Assembly (NCBI GenBank): GCA_036785325.1
Contig: JAXIVH010000030.1
Location: forward strand, 3,209,672-3,273,671
Reading direction: 5' to 3'
Source: Urophycis tenuis
Taxonomy: Eukaryota; Chordata; Actinopteri; Gadiformes; Phycidae
DNA: 64,000 bases
A program made the translations under genes and the position numbers. Of this stretch, positions 11,357-23,044 are shown piece by piece. Under the pieces are notes generated by a model. That model was not told the DNA's origin and made no database searches. It worked only from the letters and a program-made list of their open reading frames with translations. Numbering within the stretch: the first letter of the stretch is position 1; the number at the start of each line of letters is the position of its first letter.

Positions 11357-12691
11357 ATCCATCCATCCATCCATCCATTTCTGCCGCTTATCCGGGGTCG
11401 GGTCGCGGGGGCAGCAGCCTGAGGAGGGAAGCCCAGACTTCCCTCTCCCCAGCCACTTCGTCCAGCTCTTCCGGGGGGATCCCGAGGCGTTCCCAGGCCA
11501 GCCGAGAGACATAGTCCCTCCAGCGTGTCCTGGGTCTTCCCCGTGGCCTCCTCCCGGAGGGACGTGCCCGGAACACCTCCCCAGGGAGGCGTCCAGGAGG
11601 CATCCTCACTAGATGCCCGAGCCACCGCAACTGGCTCCTCTCGATGCGGAGGAGCAGCGGTTCTACTCTGAGCCCCTCCCGGATGACCGAGCTTCTCACC
11701 CTATCTCTAAGGGAGAGCCCGGACACCCTGCGGAGGAAACTCATTTTGGCCGCTTGTATTCGCGATCTCGTTCTTTCGGTCACTACCCACAGCTCGTGAC
11801 CATAGGTGAGGGTAGGAACGTAGATTGACCGGTAAATCGAGAGCTTCGCCTTTCGGCTCAGCTCCTTCTTCACCATGACGGACCGGTGCAGAGCCCGCAT
11901 CACTGCCGACGCCGCACCGATCCGTCGGTCAATCTCCCGCTCCATCCTCCCCTCACTCGTGAACAAGACCCCGAGATACTTGAACTCCTCCACTTGAGGC
12001 AGAATCTCCTCCCCGACCCGGAGAGTGCACTCCACCCTTTTCCGGCCGAGAACCATGGCCTCGGATTTGGAGGTGCTGATCCTCATCCCAGCCGCTTCAC
12101 ATTCGGCTGCGAACCGCTCCAGTGAGAACTGAAGGTCACGGCCCGATGAAGCCAACAGGACAAGATCATCTGCGAAAAGCAGTGACGCAATCCTGAGGCC
12201 ACCGAACCGTAACCCCTCAACGCCCTGGCTGCGCCTAGAAATTCTGTCCATAAAAGTTGTGAACAGAATCGGTGACAAAGGGCAGCCCTGGCGGAGGCCA
12301 ACCCCCACCGGAAACAGGCTCGACTTACTGCCGGCAATGCGGACCAAGCTCTGGCACCGGGAGTACAGGGACCCGATGGCCCGTAACAGCGGGCCCGGTA
12401 CCCCATACTCCCGGAGCACCCCCCACAGGGCTCCCCGAGGGACACGGTCGAACGCCTTCTCCAAGTCCACAAAGCACATGTAGACTGGTTGGGCGAACTC
12501 CCATGCACCCTCGAGTACCGCGCCAAGGGTATAGAGCTGGTCCACAGTTCCACGGCCGGAACGAAAACCACATTGCTCCTCCTGAATCCGAGGTTCGACT
12601 ATCCTACGGACCCTCCTCTCCAGGACCCCCGAATAGACCTTACCGGGGAGGCTGAGGAGTGTGATCCTCGGGTGTGGGAGGAGTTTGGTGA
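11357..12691 (-). mobile_element. Rex3/RTE-type LINE, 5' truncated, inserted in a KDZ exon
   Basis: Non-LTR retrotransposon on the minus strand. The 3' end is a GATG repeat (ATGGATGGATGG on the minus strand), a hallmark of fish Rex3/RTE elements. A perfect 13 bp duplication GGAAACATTACCC flanks it (11344-11356 and 12692-12704), lying in the KDZ coding exon. Only about 1.33 kb of the 3' part is present, so it cannot move by itself. Confidence 0.9.
11388..12691 (-). pseudogene. RTE/Rex3 reverse transcriptase, N-terminally truncated
   Basis: Continuous frame of about 430 codons from the truncation point to the stop. Reverse transcriptase motifs in order: CGFRSGRGTVDQL, FVDLEKAFDRVPRG (motif A Asp), GLRQGCPLSP (motif B), LLFADDLVLLA (FADD catalytic pair), FKYLGV, then the RTE C-terminal SQLRWLGHLVRMPPGRL and LLRLLPPRPDPG tail. 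The endonuclease domain and the start of the RT are missing. The retained frame has no stop, suggesting fairly recent insertion. Confidence 0.9.
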
Positions 12692-13690
12692 GGAAACATT
12701 ACCCGTCAGCACAAAAAATTCTTCAAGCATACCTCACCTTTGAAGCACTGTGTGACCACAGTTACACATTTTCATGTGTTTCGTGTGGATACCACCCTGT
12801 GACAGTTGTTATGGACCTTCACAAAAAAGGCGTGTTTAGTATGCCAGGTAAGTGTTTCTTTGTGTGTGTGTGTATGTATGTGTTTGAAGCACTACATATT
12901 TTGCTTGCACAGGTTATGGTATGACTAATTTTCTTTAAAGTGAGCGATATTGAGGAACCACCGGCAGATTTTGATGGAAAGGTGGATGTAGAGGAGTTCT
13001 GGGAGAAGGTGGCAATGGAGGTGATTTCCCGTGGGTTGGTGCCCAGTGAGTATATACATTTTTGCTTTTTTTTCATGTGATGGCATAGACATTTTTAATT
13101 TTGTCATGTTCCAAGAGTGTGGCATTCATTTTGCATTTGCACTATGACCCGATTGATAACTTGAATCCCTGTATATGCAAATTGGTTTCCTGTAAAAATA
13201 GATGTCAGATTTGTTACGACTGGTGTTCATAAATTGTCTTATGTTCTCCTTTACTCCCAAACCACCCCCACCCACCCTCATAGGTAACAAGGAAAACCCT
13301 TTTGTGGTACGTCCTAGCTACCACTACTGGGCGCCTTGGATAGGGCCCCACACCAGGAGTGGCAATGTAGTCCTGAACACAGAATTCAGAAAGGTGCATT
13401 CCCCACGCAGTCCAGCAGAAGAGTTGGAGTTGTCAGTCACAGAGGACCGACTCACAGACGAGCTTCTCAAGGTCAAGGTATGAAAAGTGTTGCAATAATG
13501 TCACTGCGTAGGATGTACAAGCCTTTAATTGTCATCTAGGTCATTTGTGACTTCACTTTTCGCATGTAATTTTTGGCTTTAACCACAATTTGCATATGCA
13601 AATGCCTGCCTTGAACGGTAGATGTATTGGGTGATTAGATTGATTGTAAAGATGACTGATTATTTTAACGTACCTATGCTTTAGACTTCT

Positions 13691-13714
13691 GTGTGTGTGT
13701 GTGTGTGTGTGTGT
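13691..13714 (+). repeat. (GT)n microsatellite in a KDZ intron
   Basis: About twelve GT dinucleotides just before the acceptor of the exon starting at 13722. Confidence 0.9.
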
Positions 13715-16504
13715 TATACAGATGGCAGATCTACGTGCCTTGTGTGGGCAGTGTGGTGTGGACCCCCTGGGCTCACGAATGGACCTTGTCAACAGACTTC
13801 AGCAACAAATGAAGAACAGAGATACCTATGACAAGGTCTTCTCTCAGATCTGGGGAGCTTCAGGTAACCAACCCTCTCTGGAAACCAAGTGTTGTGGAAG
13901 TCTTACTAAGTGTTTCTCATTTGCTTTAGTCTCACAACAGGACTCTTGTAACAGTAAAAAAAGTTTAAAGAAAAATTATCAATAAACTTTTATCCCTTTT
14001 AATGCTGTACAAAAACTGTGGAAATGTTAATGATCTGAGAATAACAGAAATACAACTGAAAAACTAAGTTGTAGTGTAGAACCCTTACTCAATCTGTGGA
14101 TAACTGAAGAACAGAAACGTTATCTACCTAGGTCATATTCTCTCGCTCTGACTCCTTTCCTCTATCTTTGGGACTTGTTCTCATAGGTGGATGGGCAGTG
14201 GTAACCTGTCCTTGTGCCGTGGTGTATGCTGTTAAAGTCAATATCCGAGCAGAAAGCCCACGCGACTATACCGACATTCTGTTGTCCATGAAGCATTTTC
14301 CAAACCTAACATTGTACGATTTTGCCCGCGGTTTGGCTACCCAGGCCAACCAAAGAGTGCCTGACACTTTTCGGCCGCATGGTGGCAGGTTGTTTGAACC
14401 CACCGAGAGCAACATTGCACAGGCAAACGCAGGTGATCTTACAGCGAACTTACCATGGCTGCACAATAAAAAAAAGTTTCCAGACAAAGAAGGACACCCT
14501 CTCACAGGATCGTCGGATCGTTACGCCCTCTATGATCGTTTTCATGAGGACAATACAAAGGACAAGAGTGATGTCCTTCGGAAAATGGAACTCTGTCCTG
14601 AGATCTGTGGCTGGGTGAACAGTCAGACAGCGGAACAGCTGTTTTCTGGAATGAGGCAGAATAACGTTTCTTAAACATGATGACGCCATCTTCGCATGTT
14701 TTCCTAATGAGAAACATTCTGCACCATTACAACCAAAACAAAAATGCTGCCAGAATGGATAACCTGAAGAGGACACTTGGTCAGGAAGTCACTCTAAATT
14801 CTTATGGCCAAGCGGTGTTGGGTATGTATTTGAAATGACACAAATGTTGCCTTTCTGCCTTCACCTATAAGTCTAATTTGCAGCATCCTTCAGCTCAAAA
14901 GCAGAAAGCTAAATTACTTGTTTTTTGGTGAATTATTATTATTTTTATTATTATTATTATTATTATTTTTTAATATTTGTATTGTAGAAGGCACACAGTC
15001 CACAGACTCCCACACAATTCAACAAGGTTCGACCGATTGGGACACTCTTGAAGAAGGTTTGTCTATGTCTTATTATAGTTGAAGTGGCACATGATGTTTA
15101 ATGTATGGGTCATTAGTAACTGTATGACAATGCACAAAAGTATTTCTTTTGTCTGTCTTAACTACTTTTTAGGTGTTTTCTTTTTTGTTTTTTTGTTTGC
15201 TCATTACTTGTTTACGTATCTCATGTGTACAATATCTGCCAGAAAACAGCCATTTGTCAGCAGAGCAAGGCCAAAGCACACATGAAGACATGACTGTGGA
15301 CCCTCCTAAAGCAGGTACACTTCTGTCCTTTTGTTCTTAAATGGGCACACAAATAGTTTATGTACGATGCCCTAATGTTCTCCCATTTTGTCTTTCAATA
15401 TCACTTCAACAGGCATGCTGTGTGGGCCTCACTGTGCAGATCTTACATGTGTAGACTCAATAGAGGCCAAGAGGTCATGCTGGTCCTTCGCTTTGCACCC
15501 TGATCAACAAAAAGTGGTACTGTGATTGTCAATAGTTACAATCGAATGTTTTAAAGAGGTCAACTAGGTTTGAATGAAATGGTAATAGTACTTTGTGTTT
15601 TCCAGCTACATTATGTGTTGGACCCCAACAGACCAGGCCATGAACTAATAGTGCGTAACCACAACATCTGCCTAACCCGTTCCGACTTCCTAACACTAGG
15701 CCTGCAGCAGGAGATGGAGTCAACTGTAAGTTCCTTGTACATAGTGCTATGAACCCAATACCCAATTTTCCACGCGTAGTAATCAACTTTTTTGTCACAG
15801 ATTGGGAATGCCTGTTTTGATTTAATCAAGAGGATAGCGGTTTCCAAGGTGCCATGTGCTCTGCACAACTGTTTGTATATCAAACTAAGTATCTGCTATG
15901 TGCTGAGGTAATTGCCATTGTAGGTTAAAAAAAAAAAAAAAAAAAGGTTGTGTTTTGTTTCAGAGGAAGAAGGTCCACATTGTAGATCTGTACGTCTGCC
16001 CAACTTGGCTGCCACCTCTTAGCGAGGACCCTATGGCAAATATACCTGTAAGTATGATCCCTATATGTTGGACAATGCTATGCTTGAGTTGAGTACATTG
16101 ATTAATCTTTTCTTTGCAAATCTCCTTTGTTAGAGCCAAGCCCTTGAGCTGGATGCCATTTTCATCCCTCTGTGGACACCTGGTCACTATCAGATCTGTG
16201 TACGTATCTACCATTAATTAAAGAAGTGGGAAATCATGTCTCTTCTTTGTATATTCTCATTTCCTTCACAATTGCTTGAAGTTGCAGCCAGGCTCCATGC
16301 TGACATGTATCTCCACTAGGAAACATTTTTTTCAGATGCACTTCACTATGATGCTTTTTTACTTATTAAACCAAAGGTTGTCTTCTTCAGGTCATCAAGC
16401 CAATTCAGAAACGCATCCTCTTCCTGGACTCGCTTTTTGCAGTGAGCGAGTCCGGATTTAGAGGGCAACAGTATATTCCACTTTTAAGGTTTTATACATA
16501 CACA

Positions 16505-16700
16505 TACATAGCAAAATGTTGGACTTGGCCACGTTCCTATGACCTGTCCATGAAGTTCGTAAGTTTAATTTGGTCGTGTTCATAAGACCGTTTCATTTGG
16601 TCGTGTTCATATGACCGTTTCATTTGGTCGTGTTCATGTGACCGTTTCATAAGTGTCATTTGGTCATGTTCCTTTGACCTTTTCACTGTTATGATGTGGT
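16505..16700 (+). repeat. Degenerate 27 bp tandem repeat in a KDZ intron
   Basis: Four to six imperfect copies of TTTCATTTGGTCGTGTTCATATGACCG. Each unit is itself roughly palindromic (GGTC...GACC). Spacing and sequence loosen toward the end. No coding sense is apparent. Confidence 0.8.
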
Positions 16701-18226
16701 TGAGTTCATTAGACTCTTGTAATTGATTTGGCTGTGTTCTTCTGGCCCCTTTCATTTCAATTGAAACAATTGACCGTTCGGCGCAAGCCCACCCCCTTAT
16801 CAGTTTCTTTCAACATTTCCTCTCGAAATAGGCGAAATGCAAGCTTGACGGACCAAATGCTGCCAAACGGTCAATTGTTGATGGTTTCTCTCTTTTCCTC
16901 ATTATGACAAATGTAACTGTTTACCTTTGATGATTTTAGGAACATTGCTCAAAACATTTCTGTGGTTCCTGGGAGGAGCTAACTGGCAAAGAGTTGCAGG
17001 TATTTAAATAGTTATATGCATCACACATTGCATGTGCGAGTGAGTGTGCTCAATTCATGAATACTTGACTTTCTTGATTTAGGGCTTCCCTAGCCAGCAA
17101 ATGGGTTTGGACTGCGGCATCTTCATGATAATGGTGGGTCCTATGTCAATGGTGGAATTTGTTAAATTTCCATAAATTACTCCAATGCTGCACACATGCC
17201 TATATCAAACTTTGAAGCTGTAAAACATTTTTGGGTTGCAGGCCGCCTTGTACGTAGATGCCGAATTTGACTACTCTATTGTAAGTATTTTTTACTATGA
17301 CATTGTTATGACCCGGTTCTTTCATTCTGCCTTCAGTACTGAAGCAAAACCTTTTTTTCATTTCAGCATGACATGCCTGCCCTGCGAAGATGGTGGTGTC
17401 TGCTGCTACTAGAAAATGACACCCTTGACAGGTATGTACAGTCATCTTTGTTGATGACATGCCTCAATGACCATTGGTAGGTCTTTTCTCTCAATTATCA
17501 CATAAATGACTTCACTCAGTTTGACTGTTTACCTTCGGTAGGTAATTCCAATGCCATACTATGTAGGCCTTATTCAATTGTACAATTGTTGTTCAATTTT
17601 TCATTTGTAGTCATGGCCAAGTCTTCGCACATTGGACGGCAGAGTGCCAGGAGCTACTAAGTGGCAATTATTCCCCAGTGTTTAGGCTGAAGAGAACGCG
17701 TAAACTGGGCTCTGAGGTTAGTCCTGAGGAAGAACCTAATACACAAATTGCTGAGCTGAATGTTGTGGGTTTGTGACGGTGTTGGGTGTCTATTTAACTT
17801 TTTTTCCCCCCATAGCATTGGATAGAGAACATGCCAGTACCTCCAAAGAAAGACTAGCATATCAATATCAAGCGGGTAAGTAATTCTGAAATTTACACTC
17901 CCTTTCCTGTTCCAAGGCATGCAGAGGGAATCTGATATATAACATCTTTTTCCACAACCATGGAATGTGAATTTTGACATAGGGCTGTCGCGGTTGAGGA
18001 ATCCCCCTTGTGGTGAGTCGGGGAGGCTCAATATCTCGGTATGCGATATTATTGCACCATCTTTTTTAATCTATTTGTTTGTTAATTACTAAATTAATAA
18101 ACTCATTGCAGTATTTCCTCTGAAACATGGCACTTACACATTTAAAAAAGGTTATTTAATAAAAGACATGGCAATTTTATAACACTTTTTATTTTATTGA
18201 ATGTAGATCAAAGTGCGGTAACGGCA

Positions 18227-18679
18227 TAGCCTGGGAATTCCCATGCTGCTTTGCGCGCGATTTCATTCTCACTGCAAAGACAGCCTGGAAACCACCGCCC
18301 TTATTTTCCCCTGAGTTAGGGAACCAATCACAGAACGGGGGGCAGCAAGACGATGAAGACGTCTATGCGCGACACCGAAGCTTGTAGCGTGTAATCCAAC
18401 ATGGCAGCGGACACAACGTTACCGTTCGATGCAGCCTTAGAAAGTGTATTAAGTAGCTTTTGTAGCAATTAATGTAATTTTAGTAGCTAATTTTTAGTAG
18501 CAATTGGCTATGAATCGCGCGCAAAGCAGCATGTGAAGAACCAGACGCCATTTGATAGACATTCGTAGCGCCCAATAAACGGCTCTAGGCATTCGTAAAC
18601 CACGCCTCAAATACGAGAAAATGCACACCTAGTTCCCAGACCACCATCTCATCGAGATGTGGACGCGTCAGCCAGGCTA
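18227..18679 (+). mobile_element. MITE with 9 bp target duplication, inside the hAT element
   Basis: Starts TAGCCTGG and ends CCAGGCTA, with inner inverted segments (ATGCTGCTTTGCGCGCGAT near the left, the complement near 18520). Perfect 9 bp duplication GTAACGGCA at 18218-18226 and 18680-18688, compatible with a Mutator-like family. A short frame at 18401-18472 (MAADTTLPFDAALESVLSS...) may be captured or residual coding sequence. No transposase is present. Confidence 0.8.
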
Positions 18680-19079
18680 GTAACGGCACAGAAAAATAAC
18701 AAAAATTCGGGAGAAGGCTGAACTTTTAAATGCAGCATCTTATTGAAACAAACAAGAAACAAGTGCCCGTTTTGTTTTTTTAAAATTAAATATACAAAAT
18801 TAAATATACCAGGCACTACAATTTCACATTCACACACACACACAAAAGACGATGATTTATACATCGATCATGTCCTTGTTACGCGCAAGGAAAACCAGCA
18901 TATTAACCTTATGTGGTTTGAGACAGGATCTGAGAGGGGTGATGAAGCTTGTTGCGCAAATACACATATACTTGCGCGCGACTGTAGAAAGTAAGGGAAA
19001 TCTCCCCTGGTTGTTACGCCACCATGCTAGGGGGTCTTCATTGGGATCACTGCACAGCAAATTCGAAATAAAAATTTTA

Positions 19080-19440
19080 ACACCCTTGGAGTTTATTTTA
19101 ACACTTTTAAAGAGTTTATATGGAAACCACCAGCAAAGTGTTAGATTAACACTTTCCAAAGTGTTGAAAATATAACACTGTAACAGTGTTACTCCACTAA
19201 CACTAAGAGTGTAAGATGTGAACACCAACACTGAACACCCACTCCCAATGAAACACTACAACAGTGTTGCAATTTTACACTGTACTGGTGTAGCTCAACA
19301 CTTTATAAGAGTTAAAAATGTTCACTAATAATGTTGGAATTTTACACTCCTTTAGGTGTAGAATAACACTACTGTAGTGATAAATCTTATCCACATGTAC
19401 ACTTGGCTGGTGTTGAATGCACATTAACCACACCCCCCTG
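19080..19440. repeat. Subterminal motif cluster of the CACTA element
   Basis: About fifteen copies of AACACT, AGTGTT, AACACC or TTACACT in both orientations within 360 bp. In plant CACTA elements such subterminal clusters bind the transposase or its partner; the same role here is inferred. Confidence 0.75.
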
Positions 19441-19660
19441 AGATTTGAAAATGAATTGAAAGTGTTATGATGTACAACAAAGAAGGGTTGAATTTCAATA
19501 AATCATTTCAGACATCTTTTATTTGTGGCAGAAATGCACCATTTCACAGAAAAGTTTAACTGAAATTAGGCCTAGCTGTACAAGGCATGCCATATTCAAG
19601 TATATTAGTAACACTTGACACAAATTAGACACATAGGAGCCCCTATTTGCACACTGTTAA

Positions 19661-20547
19661 AGTGATGGTTCGGGGTGAAATTCACCCTGAGGTAATTTAC
19701 ACCAATAGTCATGCTAAATACCCCCTCCGATGCATTTTTAGCGACGGTCAATATTTATCAAGTTTAGGGTTATCAGCCGAAAGACTTCGTACTGGAGTGC
19801 CGTACAGTGGGTACATCTCGTCAATGACTACTAATAATGCATGGATTGTTACCCAACTTCTGTAGTAGTACATATATGGTCTCTACTCACAAAATGATGC
19901 ATTTTAAAGTTTGTAAGTACACCAGTGGTTTATTTAAAAGAGCACTTTTCTGATAGCTTCAACTAGCTGTTGCTAAGGCTACCGCTGCGTCGACGTCTCT
20001 TCCGTCTTTCCGGATAAGTTCGTTAAAGTCCTCTTCAAAACTCACAAGTGTAAGGAAAAGGTTAGTGAATTCAACACTCCATCGAAATGTATTGACAACT
20101 GGAATAATTGAATACTTGAAATTAGATGGAGTGTTGAATTCACTAACTTTTTCCTTACACTTGAGTTTTGAAGAGGACTTTTACGAACTTATCCGGAAAG
20201 ACGGAAGAGACGTTGACGCAGCGGTAGCCTTAACAACAGCTAGTTGAAGCTATCAGAAAAGTGCTCTTTTAAATAAACTCCTGGTGTACTTACAAACTTT
20301 AAAATGCCTCATTTTGTGAGTACAGACCATATATGTACTACTACAGAAGTTGGGTAACAATCCATGCATTATTAGTAGAGTCATTGACGAGATATACACA
20401 CTGTACGGCACTCCAGTACGAAGTCTTTCGGCTGATAACCCTAAACTTGATAAATATTGACCGTCGCTAAAAATGCATCCGAGGGGGTATTTAGCATGAC
20501 TATTGGTGTAAATTACCTCAGGGTGAATTTCACTCCGAAACATCACT
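19661..20547. mobile_element. 887 bp foldback element with TTAA target sites
   Basis: Nearly the whole element is one palindrome: two arms of about 420 bp around a loop of about 42 bp. Ends AGTGATGGTTCGG and its complement, flanked by TTAA at 19657-19660 and 20548-20551. TTAA duplications fit piggyBac or Kolobok superfamilies; no transposase is encoded. It lies just beyond the 3' end of the CACTA transposase gene. A one-armed relative sits at 8137-8643. Confidence 0.9.
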
Positions 20548-20592
20548 TTAAGTGGCTGTTGTCTATTTGTCTGAAAAGAAAGAAAATAAGGC

Positions 20593-23044
20593 CTAGAGCA
20601 CATAGCTGTCCAAGACAACATAAAAACAGGTGTCATTGCCACTTGCAGACATCTGCAGATCAAACGGCTTATGGAACTGCAGTGCATCAGGTTTTATGAG
20701 TGATCGACTATCCTGCTTAACAATATGATAGGCATGAAGATGCTCAACAAATACACTTTCCATGTCAAAAAACAAAAAATAAATTTCACCTCTAAAAAGA
20801 AAAATGCAGTCAATCTGGCCAAACACTGGTATCTCATCCATTAAATCTAAGCAAACAACAAGACCAGTGCGATACTCCATACCCTGCCATTTGACCCAAG
20901 GTGTAACAGTCACATCAGTGGACACAGCAAGCTGCAAATAATCAGAAATAATCTCTCCATGTTCAAGATCATTCAACAGTTCAGTTTTAACAGGCCCAGA
21001 TTCAATGCCTTTAATAGCAAGGGATTCCCAATGGTATGCAATGGCTAGTTGGTGTTTCTTTGCCAGGGATTTAGTTATGTTAAATTTTTTATGCTTGATT
21101 TAAAGAACTTGTGTTTCGCTTCGTATCTCATTGTCCACACATGTACCAACGGACCAATTTGGCGAATACATGCAGGATAGTGTATCATGAAATGATGTTT
21201 TGGAATGAGATTATTCAGTGGATACAGCTCTGTGAACAAACTATGATGCTCTGCTATAAGGTGTTTCAAAAAAAATGTCATTCCCTCAGTAATGCGGGGC
21301 GAAAATACAATATTGATAATGTGCAACAGTAGCAAAAGTAAGTACCAGTGTCTGTTACCCTCAGGAACTACATCGCCCAATATGAGCGGAATGTTCCTAA
21401 TGAGACATAGAGATTGACTGGCATTGAGTCCAATACCATTACCAGTCTGATCAATGTTTATCCTTGTTGGACGGTTCTTTTTGTCCAGATAGCCATAGTT
21501 GAATGCATACACTCTTTGGAGGATGCCTTCACGGGAAATAAAATTGTCACTCAAATATAGAAAAAGCAGCTTGACTTCATATTGTGCGACACCTTCTAAG
21601 ATGTCATGCATTATGTCAAAAACAAAGTTATCACATACATTAAAGTATGTCAAGGTGTTTAGTATACTATTACGTTTGATACCATAACAATGGCCTTCAC
21701 TTGGGTTTTGAATGAGATGACTGTAATGTTCCTCATTTGACAATTTTGTACGTTTAATCATCCGTGGATCGTCCTCAGTGAAGAGACTCTGAGCTGTTGT
21801 TTTCAGTCAGTAAGGCACATTCTACAGTAATGGCTTGCACTGAAAGATTCCACATATCCAAGGAGTCCATTTAAACCAAGATTGTCACCTGTAATCTGTG
21901 CAATGGTGCCATAGATGGATAGCTCAGCAAATGACACTTTCATTCCCTGTTCAAGTTTTTTGATATCGTCAACTAATGGAGTAAGTATTCTGTCAATGCC
22001 ATACTTTTTACTATCTTGAGAATGAAACAATTAAATTAGATGGATATTCATTAGAGAAGAATTCAGACGCGGTGGTAGATTACGAAGTGTGAAATAGAAC
22101 CATCCAAGTTTATGTATGCCTTGTTTGGACCCTAATGGGTTAGCCGTTTCAAAATCATCGTAATAAATTTGGATTTGGAGTGCATTACTGTGCACAGAAT
22201 ACAAAGGATGTGTTTTATAATAGAGTCCATCAGAAAAGTCTTGATACATATCACTATGGTCTGTTACATGAATGTGTTGACATAATTCCTCGTTTCTGAA
22301 AATAAACTCTAAAGTCTTCAAGATGGGAACATAAATGAAAGTGTCGTTCACTGGTACCTGTTCATACATTCCAGACACTTTGTTTCTTTTTGTGTCGTAT
22401 CGAACACCCAAGTGCACCTCAACTGGTTCGACAACCCCCCATTTGTGACTGAAATATTTCCTCCATTTACTATCTGTATTGAAGTCTGTAAAAGTATTAT
22501 GTACATTTTTGAAAACGTCCTCAACAGCGCTTCTACTGAGATTATCAGGAGGCACTACATTCAACACTTGTTCCTTCAGATTTGTGTGAACTTCATCCAC
22601 ATACTCCTCCATGCTTTCCACAACAGACAAGATTACATTATTAGCAACACCACTACCCTGTAACTTTGCTATAATAGATGCACACATTTCTTTAGATTGA
22701 TCTTTCGAAATATTAGCTGCAGACCCACTAGCTTGCTGATTTGGCAAATCTTGATCAGTGTGGGAATTGACAGCGTATAAAATGTCTTCCCTAACATTAA
22801 CAGCTTGTTCAGCTGGCGACGAAGAACTATTGCTTGATACGCCATCTCTCCGATCTCTCTCCTTATGGTAGTTATATAAGTGTTTTCTAAAACCTAAAAA
22901 ACTTTTGAACTGTAATGAACAGCCCCCCTGAGCACATATCAAATTAAATTGTTTCCCTGGATACAAGCCATGAACAAGCTTAAGGTGTCGAGTTAGAGAG
23001 ACAGGCGTACCAAACCACAGTCTGCAAATGTAACACTTATACAT
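20593..23044 (-). pseudogene. C2H2-finger / tnp2-like CACTA transposase, broken
   Basis: Starts MYKCYICRLWFG at 23044 with two C2H2-like fingers (CYIC...HLKLVH, CAQGGC...HLYNYH), then a long linker. The RNase-H-like transposase follows: GDNLGLNGLLG with HYCRMC, FDIMHDILEGV, PKHHFMIHYP and MRYEAKHKFFK, all typical of the Transposase_21/tnp2 type. The C-terminal part continues in another frame (AKKHQLAIAYHWESL) to a stop at 20593. Lesions: in-frame TAA at 22031-22033, a frameshift near 21790 between HYCRMCLTD and the following segment, and a frameshift near 21080. Its start codon overlaps the stop of the upstream SAMD3-like gene. Confidence 0.8.

Larger units (their letters stand above)
7365..17857 (+). 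pseudogene. KDZ-superfamily transposase with SWIM, SAP-like and Ulp1 protease regions (damaged)
   Basis: About 22 exons with GT/AG borders, including 9327-10758, 11065-11204, 11295-12847 (split by a LINE), 12941-13045, 13284-13477, 13722-13863, 14187-14821, 15413-15516, 15606-15725, 16134-16199, 16391-16488, 17083-17133 and 17816-17857. Order: two C2H2 fingers (near 9370 and 9755) around a proline-rich repeat; SWIM finger CxC...CxH near 10326-10362 (WHCPC, CIHKYVAKW); RNase-H-like KDZ core (CVSCGYHP, VVMDLHKKG, then PNLTLYDFARGLA, YALYDRFHE, NSQTAEQLFSGMRQNN); SAP-like helix pair at 13722-13863; C-terminal Ulp1-type cysteine protease with His (GHY, 16185), Asp (LDSL, 16427) and Cys (GLDCGIF, 17113). 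It ends PPKKD. Lesions: one extra base in the A7 run at 10306-10312, one missing base near 14662, a LINE in one exon, and an unexplained phase change between the exons ending 16488 and starting 16940. A further shift near 7460 is possible. Confidence 0.8.
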
